In this document: in pieces, positions 26,599 through 35,006 of the stretch
How positions within the stretch are numbered: the first letter of the stretch is position 1
Layout: each line of letters starts with the position of its first letter
Source: Alphaproteobacteria bacterium
GTDB taxonomy: Bacteria; Pseudomonadota; Alphaproteobacteria; Rhodobacterales; Rhodobacteraceae
NCBI GenBank assembly: GCA_030431485.1
Contig: JAUIIR010000006.1
Location: 1 to 64,000, forward strand
Direction of reading: 5' to 3'
DNA: 64,000 bases
The notes under the pieces: generated by a model
Told to the model about the DNA's origin: nothing
Seen by the model: only the letters and a program-made list of their open reading frames with translations
Database searches by the model: none
Made by a program: the position numbers and the translations under genes

Positions 26599-26626
26599 AA
26601 AGGGGCCGCAGCATGCGGCCCTTTTT
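26599..26626. terminator. Bidirectional terminator between the ABC operon and the LacI gene
   Basis: A 12-bp stem (26599-26610 with 26614-26625, one G-T pair), loop GCA, with T-rich sequence on both strands. Its right edge touches the LacI stop codon. Confidence 0.88.
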
Positions 26627-27695
26627 ATCGTCGCAGCGTGTCGCCGTAGCTGATCTTGGGGGTTAACTCGACAGTCTTGGGTGTGTCTGCTTCGGGGCTG
26701 TTGACCCGCTCTGAGATGATTTCTGCCGCTTTGCGGCCAATCTCGGATCGGCAGGCGTCCATCGTCGCAAGCTGTCTTGGCAGCCCCTCAAGCAGCTCGA
26801 CCCCATTGAACCCTGCCAGACCGATTTCACTTGGAATGTCGACGCCTTTCTCAAGCAGCGACAACAACCCACCGGCCGCGATCATGTCGTTGGAATAGTA
26901 CAGGAAATCCAGTTCCGGATCGCGCGCCAGCAGTGTCTCCGTCATCTCGCGACCCTTGGCGAGTGCTGATCCCCCCGAATAGAACTCCTGATCAGCTACT
27001 TCGACACCGCTCTTGGCCAGCGCTCCTGTAAAGCCTTCGAAGCGTTTGCGCGCGCGGTGGTCGAGCGGCATCTTCGTGCCCAGAAAACCGATGCGTTGGT
27101 ATCCGGCTTTCAAAATCGCCTCGGCCATTTTGCGCCCTGCGCGGCGATGTGAAATGCCAACCATTGCATCGATTGGCGTGCCGTCCACATCCATGATTTC
27201 AACAACAGGAATGCCGCTCGCCTTAAGCATCGCGCGGGACGCATCGGTATGTTCGAGCCCCGCAATGATCACGCCGGAGGGACGCCAGGACAGCATCTCG
27301 TACAGAACCCGCTCTTCTTTCTCGGGAAGATAATCCGTCACACCGACAACAGGTTGCAGCTCAGTTTCCTCAAGCACCGAGCTGATGCCCGACATCACTT
27401 CGGGAAACACCATGTTCCGCAGACTGGGAATGATCACTGCAACGAGGTTCACCCTTTGGCTGGCCAATGCACCGGCGATTTTGTTGGGCACATAGCCAAG
27501 TGACTTGGCAGCTGAAAGGACGCGCTCGCGTGTTGCAGTTGACACGTCACCACGATTGCGCAGGACGCGGCTTACGGTCATTTCGGAAACGCCGGACGCT
27601 TCGGAAACGTCACGCAGCGTCAAAGGGCGGGTATCGTCATTTGCCAAAGGGATAATCCTATTCTGTCCCGAGGATGTTACCGCAATCCTTCGCAT
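26625..27695 (-). CDS. LacI-family transcriptional regulator
   Basis: A repressor of about 356 residues. The LacI helix-turn-helix LTLRDVSEASGVSEMTVSRV and hinge LGYVPNKIAGALASQR begin near residue 26, followed by a sugar-binding-type domain (IIPSLRNMVFPEVMSGISSV). It is close to the GntR-type gluconate repressors of the family. Start is unsure: ATG 27695 is used, but a TTG eleven or so codons before the helix-turn-helix has a better AGGA site. It converges on the pyrimidine importer, so a role there is not implied by the layout. Confidence 0.85.
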   Translation of the reverse strand: MRRIAVTSSGQNRIIPLANDDTRPLTLRDVSEASGVSEMTVSRVLRNRGDVSTATRERVLSAAKSLGYVPNKIAGALASQRVNLVAVIIPSLRNMVFPEVMSGISSVLEETELQPVVGVTDYLPEKEERVLYEMLSWRPSGVIIAGLEHTDASRAMLKASGIPVVEIMDVDGTPIDAMVGISHRRAGRKMAEAILKAGYQRIGFLGTKMPLDHRARKRFEGFTGALAKSGVEVADQEFYSGGSALAKGREMTETLLARDPELDFLYYSNDMIAAGGLLSLLEKGVDIPSEIGLAGFNGVELLEGLPRQLATMDACRSEIGRKAAEIISERVNSPEADTPKTVELTPKISYGDTLRR

Positions 27696-27777
27696 CCCAG
27701 CAAGCGGTTGTGCATAATGCGAAAACATGAAGGAACTGATGACAAAGCAAGATCGGATCAGTATGCCTGTGTCGCGC

Positions 27778-27854
27778 GGTCCCGTGGCTCAACTGGATAG
27801 AGCAGCCCCCTCCTAAGGGGCAGGTTGCAGGTTCGAATCCTGCCGGGATCGCCA
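27778..27854 (+). tRNA. tRNA-Arg (anticodon CCT)
   Basis: A 77-base cloverleaf with encoded CCA. The acceptor stem GGTCCCG pairs with CGGGATC, the anticodon stem GCCCC/GGGGC encloses loop CTCCTAA with anticodon CCT, and the T arm GCAGG-TTCGAAT-CCTGC is standard. It reads AGG codons. The 0.56 kb beyond it is unassigned and is followed by an IS element, so the region may be a point of past insertion. Confidence 0.96.
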
Positions 27855-28411
27855 AATCAATATATGCTGCCAAAAAAAGGGGATCTCTGCGCAAAAGAAA
27901 GCAATTGTCTGCGCAAAACGTTGTAAAAAACGCATGCGCGACGAGATAAAGTGTTTTAAATCAAATTCTTAGGTCCTGAACGTGGTTGTTGGTCTTTTTG
28001 AAGTTCTGGGGTTGCCGCCGTCTATCTTGGTCGCTTGGGCAACTATGGGCTATTCAAAGTTATCAGCGCTATGGATCATCTCGAGCAACACCGACCGGAT
28101 ACTCCTCACTCCAGATGCACATTGTACGTGGCGGGCGCCATACCGTCCAAGGTTTCAACCGTTCTTGTCGATACAGCCAAGTGCGAGATTGGAAGCGCAA
28201 TTTTTCTGCAGGTTTGGTCGGAAAGCGGGCTTTCGCCGCGCGTGGGACGAGCGGCAGCAATGCGCAGAAAGGCGCTTTTAATACTGTGCGATCAATTTCC
28301 TCGCGGCGTAACTCGGTGCTCTGCCGCCATCAAGTCTGACGTCAGTTTGATCGATGCCAGCAGTTATTGGCAGTGCGACTTGGAAGCTGAATTCGGATTT
28401 CGGACCGCTTG
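27855..28411. other. Unassigned stretch between tRNA-Arg and the IS element
   Basis: Several frames stay open for 60-135 codons on the plus strand, but none shows a family motif, a good ribosome binding site or the codon use of the neighbouring genes. Base composition is lower in GC than around it. The stretch may be decayed gene sequence left after the insertion or after loss of flagellar genes. No att-like repeat of the tRNA 3' end was found in it by eye. Confidence 0.5.
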
Positions 28412-29250
28412 CTTAGGCTCAGGACTCATAGCCAGTAAATGACGAGTGCTGCGAGGGCGATGGCTGACAGGAAGACCTTCGGACATCTGTCGTGTCGGGT
28501 TGCGACGCGTCGCCAGTCCTTTAGCCTGCCGAACATGATCTCGATGCGGTTTCTCCGTTTGTATCGCCGCTTGTCATACCGGACGGTTGTCTTGCGCTGT
28601 TTCCGGCCCGGGATGCAGGGGCGTATACCCTTGTCTTTCAAAGCTTCTCTGAACCAATCTGCGTCGTAGCCGCGATCTCCGAGTAACCAGTCAACATCAG
28701 GAATACTGCTCAGCAAAGCTCGCGCTCCGATGTAATCGCTGACCTGACCTGCTGTGACAAACAGGTTGAGCGGGCGGCCCTGGCTGTCGCAGATGGCGTG
28801 CAGCTTGGTGTTCATACCACCTTTTGTCCGACCGATCAGGCGGCCGCGCCCCCTTTTTTGACGCCCAAACTGGACGCTGTGCGGTGAGCTTTGAGGTAGG
28901 TCGCGTCGATCATCGCAGTCTTTTCCTCACCGTGATTGGCGGCTAGACCGACCATCATCGAAGCGAAGATTCCTTTGTCGCTCCACCGCTTCCAACGATT
29001 GTAGAGCGTCTTGTGCGGCCCGTATTCCTTGGGTGCGTCGCGCCAACGCAAGCCATTGCGATTGATGAAGATAATGCCGCTCAGAACCCGTCGATCATCC
29101 ACGCGGGGCTTGCCATGGGACTTCGGAAAAAGGGCTCAAGGCGCGCCATCTGCGCGTCGCTCAACCAGAAAAGATCAGACATGTTTACCGCTCGTTTTTC
29201 GAGTCGTGAATCATGCCGCCAACCGGAAATCAACGGGTCCTGAGCCTAAG
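28412..29250 (-). mobile_element. IS5-family insertion sequence, about 839 bp
   Basis: Terminal inverted repeats CTTAGGCTCAGGACTC (28412-28427) and GGGTCCTGAGCCTAAG (29235-29250) match at 15 of 16 positions. They enclose a two-frame DDE transposase on the minus strand. A direct TTG flanks both ends (28409-28411 and 29251-29253), a possible 3-bp target duplication. The layout, with a slippery A6G between the two frames, is that of the IS427 group of IS5. The outer edge may be off by a base or two, since TTAG/CTAA are part of the repeats. Confidence 0.88.
28426..29182 (-). pseudogene. IS5-type transposase, two frames plus an N-terminal frameshift
   Basis: The first part starts MSDLFWLSDAQMARLEPFF at 29182. 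Near 29125 one C is missing compared with relatives of the family (which read FFPKSHGKPRVDDRR), so the natural start is out of frame with the DDRRVLSGIIFINRNGLRWR part. The two halves of the catalytic domain then join by a normal -1 shift at AAAAAAG (near 28854-28859): VKKGG in the first frame continues as RLIGRTKGGMNTKLHA in the second. DDE residues appear in MIDATY, LGDRGYDAD and RIEIMFGRLKDW. The -1 shift is usual for this group; the N-terminal one probably inactivates it. Confidence 0.82.
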
Positions 29251-29299
29251 TTGAGGTGTAGGTTTTGTGCAGTCATATGCTTTCGTTGGCAAAACGTTC

Positions 29300-29902
29300 T
29301 CATTCGAGCCGGATATCGGCGTTGCGGCCAGCCAATTCGACGCTGATCTCGTAGGCTTTTTCAGGTGTCATCCCGGCCATGATCCTTGCTGCGCCATCCG
29401 ATGGCATGCGTCCCAAAAAACCTGCTGCAAAACCTGGATCCATGTGTTCAAAAAGAGCCGCTGCTTGTTTGGGTTTCATGTTCGCGTAGACACTTGTCAG
29501 TTGTGTAAGATCGTCTTCAGCAGCGGCGGCGGCCAGATTGATTGTTTCTCGTAGGCTGTGTTCGGCCTGTTCAAGTTTCTCGAGTTCTGCATCTATTGCA
29601 TCCTCTGCAGCAGCCAGTGTCGTTTCCCGCTCTTCTATTTCCTTTTCGCGCGCGGCCAGCTTTGCTTCGCGCGCCTTGATCGCGTCCAGCGCAGCCGTAA
29701 GATGTTCAGGACGCGCCAAGTCAAGCGACGACGATTGCAAAGACGTCTCTATCGAAGCGGCAGTCTTCACTTCCTCTGCAATGACTTGCCCGGCTTCCGT
29801 GACAAGACGCATCGCAGCGGAAAGCACAAGCAAGCTTCCAATGATCGACAAGGTACCTTTTCGGGTCTTTGATTTTTGCGAGGCATTGGAGTTTCGTATC
29901 AT
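29300..29902 (-). CDS. motE: MotE-like flagellar protein (MgtE N-domain type)
   Basis: A 200-residue protein with one N-terminal membrane helix (GTLSIIGSLLVLSAAM), a coiled coil of about 70 residues rich in Glu, Lys and Ala (EREKE-type stretches), and a C-terminal MgtE-N-like fold (YANMKPKQAAALFEHMDPGF, then FLGRMPSDGAARIMAGM). This is the layout of MotE, the periplasmic partner of the motor protein MotC described in alphaproteobacteria. It follows fliL and a small gene in a leftward operon. The usual downstream motor genes are absent; the IS begins 50 bases after the stop. Confidence 0.82.
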   Translation of the reverse strand: MIRNSNASQKSKTRKGTLSIIGSLLVLSAAMRLVTEAGQVIAEEVKTAASIETSLQSSSLDLARPEHLTAALDAIKAREAKLAAREKEIEERETTLAAAEDAIDAELEKLEQAEHSLRETINLAAAAAEDDLTQLTSVYANMKPKQAAALFEHMDPGFAAGFLGRMPSDGAARIMAGMTPEKAYEISVELAGRNADIRLE

Positions 29903-30261
29903 CGCGCGACTCCGTTATGGCGAGAGAATACCGGGCCTTCGGGTGCCTGCGGCGAGGAGTTTTCTGCAGTCGCCGGTGGCAGATCATGCATTGACGCAAC
30001 CATCAGTTCCAGCCGTTTTGCGGCATCTTCCGCACGTTGCGTCAGGTCTTCCAAGCTGTCGTTGGAGTGAGTGGCAGTTTGTTGAGCTGATTCTAGCGCC
30101 AGCTGTAAATCATTCACTTGCGCCGACAGAACCGCGACTGCTGCACCGACGCCATTCTCAAGATCAGTAAACCTTGCTAGGCGCCGCGACAGAGTAAAAC
30201 AGTAAAAGCCGGCTCCGAAAGCGCCAGCAACCAGAAGAATGTCAGCGACCAAATCCATCAT
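29899..30261 (-). CDS. Membrane-anchored coiled-coil protein of the flagellar block
   Basis: A 120-residue protein of unknown function. It starts with one membrane helix (VADILLVAGAFGAGFYCFTL) followed by a helical stretch LARFTDLENGVGAAVAVLSA and a C-terminal Pro-rich tail. It overlaps the motE gene by four bases and lies six bases after fliL, so all three share a message. Similar short proteins occupy this place in Roseobacter flagellar clusters as far as I recall; no family name is claimed. Confidence 0.75.
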   Translation of the reverse strand: MMDLVADILLVAGAFGAGFYCFTLSRRLARFTDLENGVGAAVAVLSAQVNDLQLALESAQQTATHSNDSLEDLTQRAEDAAKRLELMVASMHDLPPATAENSSPQAPEGPVFSRHNGVAR

Positions 30262-30267
30262 GGCTCC

Positions 30268-30765
30268 TTAGTTCAGAATAAATTCTGTCACGAGAAGGCT
30301 GCTGGCCTTGCCCAATCCAACAACCATTGCGATCCGTCGAAAAAGGTGCAGCCGGATTTTGAAGAGCGCACCAGGCCCTTCGATATCCTCAGCCGTCAAT
30401 GCGCGAAGGTAGCCATTCAGTATATCCTGAATGCGCGGCATCAGAAATTCGACATCTTTCTGATGCTCCCGTGGCACCTCGATCAATGCGGTGAAACGCA
30501 GATGATTGTTCTTGGCATTTAGTGGCAGTGTGACAATCAGTGTCGGTATCTCAACAAATGCAACGTCTGGTCGCGTTTGAGACGCGGCCTCAACCCGCCC
30601 TGTCAAAGTCGCGTTGCGATTGAAATCCAACGCGCCGCTGGATTGAGCAAAAAAACCTCCGCCGGCTCCGATAACACACAGGCAAAATGACAAAAGTAGC
30701 AACCGCTTAGACGGTTTTCTGGAGTTTTGAGACGCGTCGATTTCTGGTGTGTTCGTGTTCGCCAT
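30268..30765 (-). CDS. fliL: Flagellar basal body-associated protein FliL
   Basis: FliL surrounds the stator and helps the motor withstand load. The 165-residue protein has a single membrane helix (RLLLLSFCLCVIGAGGGFF) near residue 20 and the periplasmic FliL domain that ends in GLGKASSLLVTEFILN. It is the first gene of the leftward unit and shares a 121-base spacer with the divergent fliF gene, in which a CtrA-like site lies. Confidence 0.9.
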   Translation of the reverse strand: MANTNTPEIDASQNSRKPSKRLLLLSFCLCVIGAGGGFFAQSSGALDFNRNATLTGRVEAASQTRPDVAFVEIPTLIVTLPLNAKNNHLRFTALIEVPREHQKDVEFLMPRIQDILNGYLRALTAEDIEGPGALFKIRLHLFRRIAMVVGLGKASSLLVTEFILN

Positions 30766-30800
30766 TTTGCCCGTCTTTCCGGTACATGGCAGTCTTTTAG

Positions 30801-30825
30801 CGGTTAGGCACTAACCGATTGTTAA
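30801..30825. promoter_or_regulatory. Inverted repeat and CtrA-like site between fliL and fliF
   Basis: CGGTTAG-GCA-CTAACCG (30801-30817) is an exact inverted repeat, and overlapping it CTAA-N7-TTAA (30811-30825) differs from the CtrA consensus TTAA-N7-TTAA at one base. It lies between divergent fliL and fliF, 46 bases from the former and 62 from the latter. Confidence 0.5.
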
Positions 30826-30886
30826 TACGAACACGCAATAAAAGCTCCATCGACGAAACAGAACGTTTTGGCTTCGGAGGGTAACA

Positions 30887-32488
30887 GTGCAGCACATCTT
30901 GCCTGTCTGGCGAAATTTGAGCAATGCGCGTAAAATAATCGTTGTCGGATCAACTTTGGTTGCGTTCCTCGCGATCTTGGGCGTGTCGAGGATCGTCACA
31001 CAGCCCCGAATGTCTCTTTTGTATGCCGGCCTTGATGCTGCGGCCGCAGGAGAGGTCATTCAGGCACTACAGCAAAAGGCCATTCCGTTTGACGTTCAGG
31101 GGACATCGATTTTTGTCCCGATCGAAAATCGCGATCAGATGCGTCTCACGCTTGCGACCGAAGGCCTGCCCGCGTCTTCCGGACTGGGATATGAATTGCT
31201 TGATTCATTGTCCGGTTTTGGCACCACATCACAGATGTTCGATGCCGCTTATCTACGCGCGAAAGAATGAGAATTGGCGCGTACGATCGTTGCGTCGACA
31301 AAAATCGCTTCGGCCCGTGTTCACATCGCAAGCGGCAGCGAGAATCCGTTTCGCAGGGACGTGGTCCCAAGTGCCTCTGTTCATGTCACTGCTCGTTCGG
31401 GCTCAATTGACCGTTCGCAGGCTCAGGCGATCCGGCATTTGGTTGCCTCAGCGGTGTCGGGCCTCGTGCCGGATCAGGTGTCACTTATTGATTCACAATT
31501 TGGGTTGCTGACGGATGACACCGACCTCACAAACCCAATGAGGGATCTGGATCGCGGCGATCTTTTGCGCGACCGGGTTCTCAGACTGGTCGAAGCACGC
31601 GTTGGGCGGGGAAACGCGGTCGTCGAGGTCAGTATTGATACGGTCACAGATACCGAAGCCATCACCGAACGTCGGTTTGATCCGGATAGCCGTTTCGTAA
31701 TCAGTTCCGATAGCGAAGAGCGTTCGGACCAATCCGAGAATGCTGGTCGTGCTGGCGTGACAGTTGCCTCAAATCTGCCCGACGGCGACGCAAATGGTTC
31801 AGAAAGTGAGACACGACAGACCGCCGAAACGCGGGAAAGGTTAAACTACGAGGTTTCCCAAACGACGCGTGAAATCATCAAGGCTCCGGGTGCAATCAGG
31901 CGGTTGACCGTTGCCGTCATGGTCAATGGTCGCATGCGGCCGAACCCGGAAGGTGTCCTCGAGTTCGTTCCGGTGCCCGATGATGAATTGGAGGCGCTTC
32001 GTGACCTTGTTTCTTCCGCCGTCGGATTCGATGGCACGAGGGGCGATGTTATTACTTTGAAGTCGCTATCCTTTGAACCGGTTGAACAGGAAGGGTCAAC
32101 GCCATTGACTCCCGGTTGGTTCGACGGGCCACTGGATATCATGCGCCTTGTGCAGATTGGGGTTCTGGCAACGGTTGCTATGGTCCTCGGCCTCTTCGTT
32201 GTGCGACCATTGATGATCGCGGCGGCACAAGCGGATCTTCCGCTCCAGCGGGGCACCCGCAGTGAAACAGAGCTTTCAGCCGATATTCCGGTTTTAACCG
32301 GAACAATTGAACCCGAGGGCGTTGAATCCGACCTTCCTGTTTTGGCGGAACACGGGATGGTCAACAATCCGATGGTCAAAGAGGATGCCGTGGCACGTTT
32401 GAAAACCCTGATTGAAGAGCGGCGAACGGAGACCGTGGAGGTTTTGCGCAGCTGGCTGGATGAGCCCAAGCCGGAGGATGCACGATGA
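30887..32488 (+). pseudogene. fliF: fliF (MS-ring protein) interrupted by an in-frame stop
   Basis: FliF forms the membrane ring on which the flagellum is built. The reading frame is 533 codons long and full length, starting with GTG 30887 after GGAGGGTAACA. It has the N-terminal helix, the ring-building domain and a second helix (MRLVQIGVLATVAMVLGLFV), with a FliG-binding end (VLRSWLDE). At 31268-31270 a TGA replaces the Gly codon of the conserved RAKEGELARTI stretch, giving RAKE-stop-ELARTI with no frame change. One base change from GGA explains it. The conserved Trp just before is also changed to Leu. Confidence 0.88.
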
Positions 32489-33087
32489 CTTCAATTGCTT
32501 CCTTCCTGGAAGATTTTGGAACGCCGCGTGCGCTCGGCGGGCAGCAGATTGTCTCGGACGACGTTCTTGAAAATGAGCGCCTTGAAGCCTTCGACAAGGG
32601 ATATCGGGCTGGTTGGGATGATGCGATCAAAGCGAAGAGCGAAGAAGGAAACGCCGTTTCTGACGGTATCCTCCGGGCATTGCAAAACATGTCATTTACC
32701 TACCACGAAGTGCATGCGCAGGTGTTTTCGAATTTGGGGCCACTCTTCGACGAAATCTTACAAAAGACACTGCCGCGCGTCGCGCTGGACTCACTGGGCG
32801 CGCACATTGCCGATCAACTTGCTGCACTGGCATGCGACGTCGGAACTGTTCAAATCGAAATCGCAGTGGCGCCGGGGGCTTCCGGACAGGTGGTTCAGCT
32901 TGTGAACGGAACTTCGTCAAGTTTACCGATTACTGTCGTTGAATCTCCGGATGTGCCCGATGGGCGGGCGGACCTGAGATTGGGGCGGAAAGAGTTTACA
33001 GTCGATCTGAACGCAGTGACGGAGCAGATCGCGGAAGCCGTTCACGCTGTTCTGTACGACTCAGCGGAGACAAGCGCATATGGCTGA
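32485..33087 (+). CDS. fliH: FliH-like flagellar export regulator
   Basis: A 200-residue protein after fliF with a charged N-terminus and a C-terminal region shaped like FliH/YscL (EKARE-poor but with LQKTLPRVALDSLGAHIADQ and the end TVDLNAVTEQIAEAVHAVL). FliH inhibits the export ATPase and docks it on the C-ring. The name rests on position between fliF and fliN and on length, because sequence likeness is weak. It overlaps fliF by four bases and fliN by eight. Confidence 0.65.
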   Translation: MTSIASFLEDFGTPRALGGQQIVSDDVLENERLEAFDKGYRAGWDDAIKAKSEEGNAVSDGILRALQNMSFTYHEVHAQVFSNLGPLFDEILQKTLPRVALDSLGAHIADQLAALACDVGTVQIEIAVAPGASGQVVQLVNGTSSSLPITVVESPDVPDGRADLRLGRKEFTVDLNAVTEQIAEAVHAVLYDSAETSAYG

Positions 33088-33376
33088 TCCACTACAAACC
33101 TCGGAAAGCCCAAAAGCGGATGTCGCCTTCACGAATGTTCCAATCGAAATCATGGTCTCCGTCGGACGCGCGCGCCCACTGGTAAGGGAGCTTCTCCAGT
33201 TGGAAGAGGGGTCAGTTCTGCTTTTGAACAAACGCGTGGAAGATCCGGTTGAGCTCTATGTTGGTGATCGGTTGATCGGGTTGGGCGTTCTTGAAATCTC
33301 TGAGACCGGAGAAAACCTGGGCCAGTTGAGCGTGCGCCTGATCGAAGTAAATTCATTCGGAGCACCCGGTGTCTAG
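33080..33376 (+). CDS. fliN: Flagellar motor switch protein FliN
   Basis: A 98-residue protein of the SpoA/FliN type: VPIEIMVSVGRARPLVRELL, then VLLLNKRVEDPVELYVGDRL, the standard C-ring surface domain. FliN and FliM form the lower C-ring that sets rotation direction. fliP follows after three bases. It looks intact, although the upstream fliF in the same operon is broken. Confidence 0.93.
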   Translation: MADPLQTSESPKADVAFTNVPIEIMVSVGRARPLVRELLQLEEGSVLLLNKRVEDPVELYVGDRLIGLGVLEISETGENLGQLSVRLIEVNSFGAPGV

Positions 33377-33379
33377 GCG

Positions 33380-34105
33380 ATGAAGGCGCTGGGGTTTTTG
33401 GTTCTGCTTTTCTCCGCGGCATCGTCAGAGGTGTCGGCCCAAGCGCTTTCGCTGGATTTTGGCGAAGGTGGATCGGTCACGGCGACAACCCTACAACTTA
33501 TTGCCCTGATTACTGTTCTCAGTGTGGCTCCCGGGATCGTAATTACGGTGACATGCTTTCCTTTTATCGTCACCGTTCTGTCGATACTGCGCCAAGGGAT
33601 TGGTCTGCAGCAATCACCGCCGAATATGCTCATCGTGAGCATTGCATTATTTTTGACCTATTTCGTTATGGAGCCAGTTCTCATTCAGTCTTGGACCGAT
33701 GGCATCCAGCCGCTTCTTGATAACGAGATCGAAGCCGCAGAAGGTTTTGATCGTGGGTTTGAGCCTTTTCGCGTTTTTATGGCGTCTCAGATTGATCCAG
33801 ATACCTTTGCCACGATGGCGCAGATACGTTCAGATCTCGTCCTCTCTGAGCCGACTTCTGAAACACCGCTTTCGATCCTGATCTCGACCTTCCTCCTTTC
33901 CGAGCTGGCGCGGGCGTTTCAGGTTGGCTTCCTGATATTTTTGCCGTTTTTAATCATTGATCTGGTCGTCGCGGCGGTTCTGATGTCGATGGGCATGATG
34001 ATGGTTCCACCGGCCATCGTGTCGCTCCCGTTCAAGCTCGCGTTTTTTGTGGTCGCCAATGGCTGGTCGCTCGTCGCCGCGAGCCTTGTGCGATCTTACC
34101 AGTAG
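33380..34105 (+). CDS. fliP: Flagellar type III export protein FliP
   Basis: FliP is the main part of the export gate in the inner membrane. The 241-residue protein starts with a signal-like helix and carries the family signatures CFPFIVTVLSILRQGIGLQQ and LPFLIIDLVVAAVLMSMGMM, with MVPPAIVSLPFKLAFFVVAN at the end. It looks intact. It is the last flagellar gene in this direction; the convergent extensin-like gene ends two bases away, and other export genes are not in the window. Confidence 0.95.
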   Translation: MKALGFLVLLFSAASSEVSAQALSLDFGEGGSVTATTLQLIALITVLSVAPGIVITVTCFPFIVTVLSILRQGIGLQQSPPNMLIVSIALFLTYFVMEPVLIQSWTDGIQPLLDNEIEAAEGFDRGFEPFRVFMASQIDPDTFATMAQIRSDLVLSEPTSETPLSILISTFLLSELARAFQVGFLIFLPFLIIDLVVAAVLMSMGMMMVPPAIVSLPFKLAFFVVANGWSLVAASLVRSYQ

Positions 34106-34107
34106 GG

Positions 34108-35001
34108 TCAGCGGCAGAAGGATCCACTGCGGTAACGAGCTGTGTCGAAGTGAAAGTGGTCTTTGTGAAACCGGTCCGACTCGGGGCCCAGAACAGTGCC
34201 AAAGATTCCGCAGGCCCTAGCATGCATCTTGCGAAGTATGGCCCCCGTGTCGCGTCGGGACCAATCCTTCAACAGCGTGATCTCTGTTCCATTTCGCAAG
34301 CGAAATCCGGATATATCAATTGCCCTGCCTTTGCCATGTTCACTGACCTTGGCACCCGGCTGGTTGTTGCGAGTGCGGCACGCGTAATGCGCTGCAACCT
34401 TGATTTGGGATACACCTCCACCCGTAGTCCCAATTGCGGGTTTCATCCCTTTCACAACCCATTTCTTCAAGGCTTTGGCTGTTCTGCAGTCGATGACAGC
34501 TTCTTGGCTCAGCGGAATCCCAGAAACTGATTTGACACGCACACCGTCTTGGATGCCGCATGCTGAAATACGTCCAGGAACATATCCTACGATTTCGCCC
34601 TGAATATCCGGATCACCACAAACGGCGCCTTTCGCACGAGCGCGGCGCTGCGCCATTGCCTTGTCCACCAGACTGCGTGGGCGCAGAGTTGGCCGTGTTG
34701 AAAGCCACGTGGCCTGAGGTGACAAAGCAGCGAAGGCGCGGGTGCTCAGACCCATTTGGCTGGCAAGTGCACGCTGAAAACCTTGATCTGCGCCGGCCTG
34801 AATTTCTGCGGAAAGCTGCTTAATTAACCGCGCTTCATGTACGGATGGCCGTGCGACAGGACGTGTCCCGACTCGCTGAGCCACATCTGCCTCTGATCCG
34901 ATACCACGAGCGACTGGCCTTAATGATGTCTCTGGCGCCGTGTGACCAGCACCTGCGATGGACATGAAAACCAAAACCAGAACACTCATTACCCGCGTCA
35001 T
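34108..35001 (-). CDS. Extensin-like family protein (predicted secreted)
   Basis: A 297-residue protein with an N-terminal signal peptide (MSVLVLVFMSIAGAGHTA) and a C-terminal extensin-like domain. Conserved cysteines (CGDPD, CGIQDG, CRTAK, CRTRNN) and the metal-site-like motifs VSEHGKGRAIDI and HKDHFHFD recall the M15/LAS peptidase fold, so it may act on peptidoglycan. It is five bases after tyrA on the same strand, so it may be read from the hisC-tyrA message. Convergent with fliP, two bases apart. Confidence 0.85.
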   Translation of the reverse strand: MTRVMSVLVLVFMSIAGAGHTAPETSLRPVARGIGSEADVAQRVGTRPVARPSVHEARLIKQLSAEIQAGADQGFQRALASQMGLSTRAFAALSPQATWLSTRPTLRPRSLVDKAMAQRRARAKGAVCGDPDIQGEIVGYVPGRISACGIQDGVRVKSVSGIPLSQEAVIDCRTAKALKKWVVKGMKPAIGTTGGGVSQIKVAAHYACRTRNNQPGAKVSEHGKGRAIDISGFRLRNGTEITLLKDWSRRDTGAILRKMHARACGIFGTVLGPESDRFHKDHFHFDTARYRSGSFCR

Positions 35002-35006
35002 GTGTC

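Noticed and set aside
27658-27894. Minus-strand open frame over tRNA-Arg reading AGFEPATCPLGGGCSIQLSH
   Set aside because: This is the known false protein produced by antisense translation of a tRNA gene; the tRNA cloverleaf is complete on the plus strand.
31268-31270. TGA in fliF read as selenocysteine or programmed read-through
   Set aside because: The residue in this place is a Gly in the family, no selenocysteine hairpin is seen and no reason for recoding exists; a point mutation is simpler.
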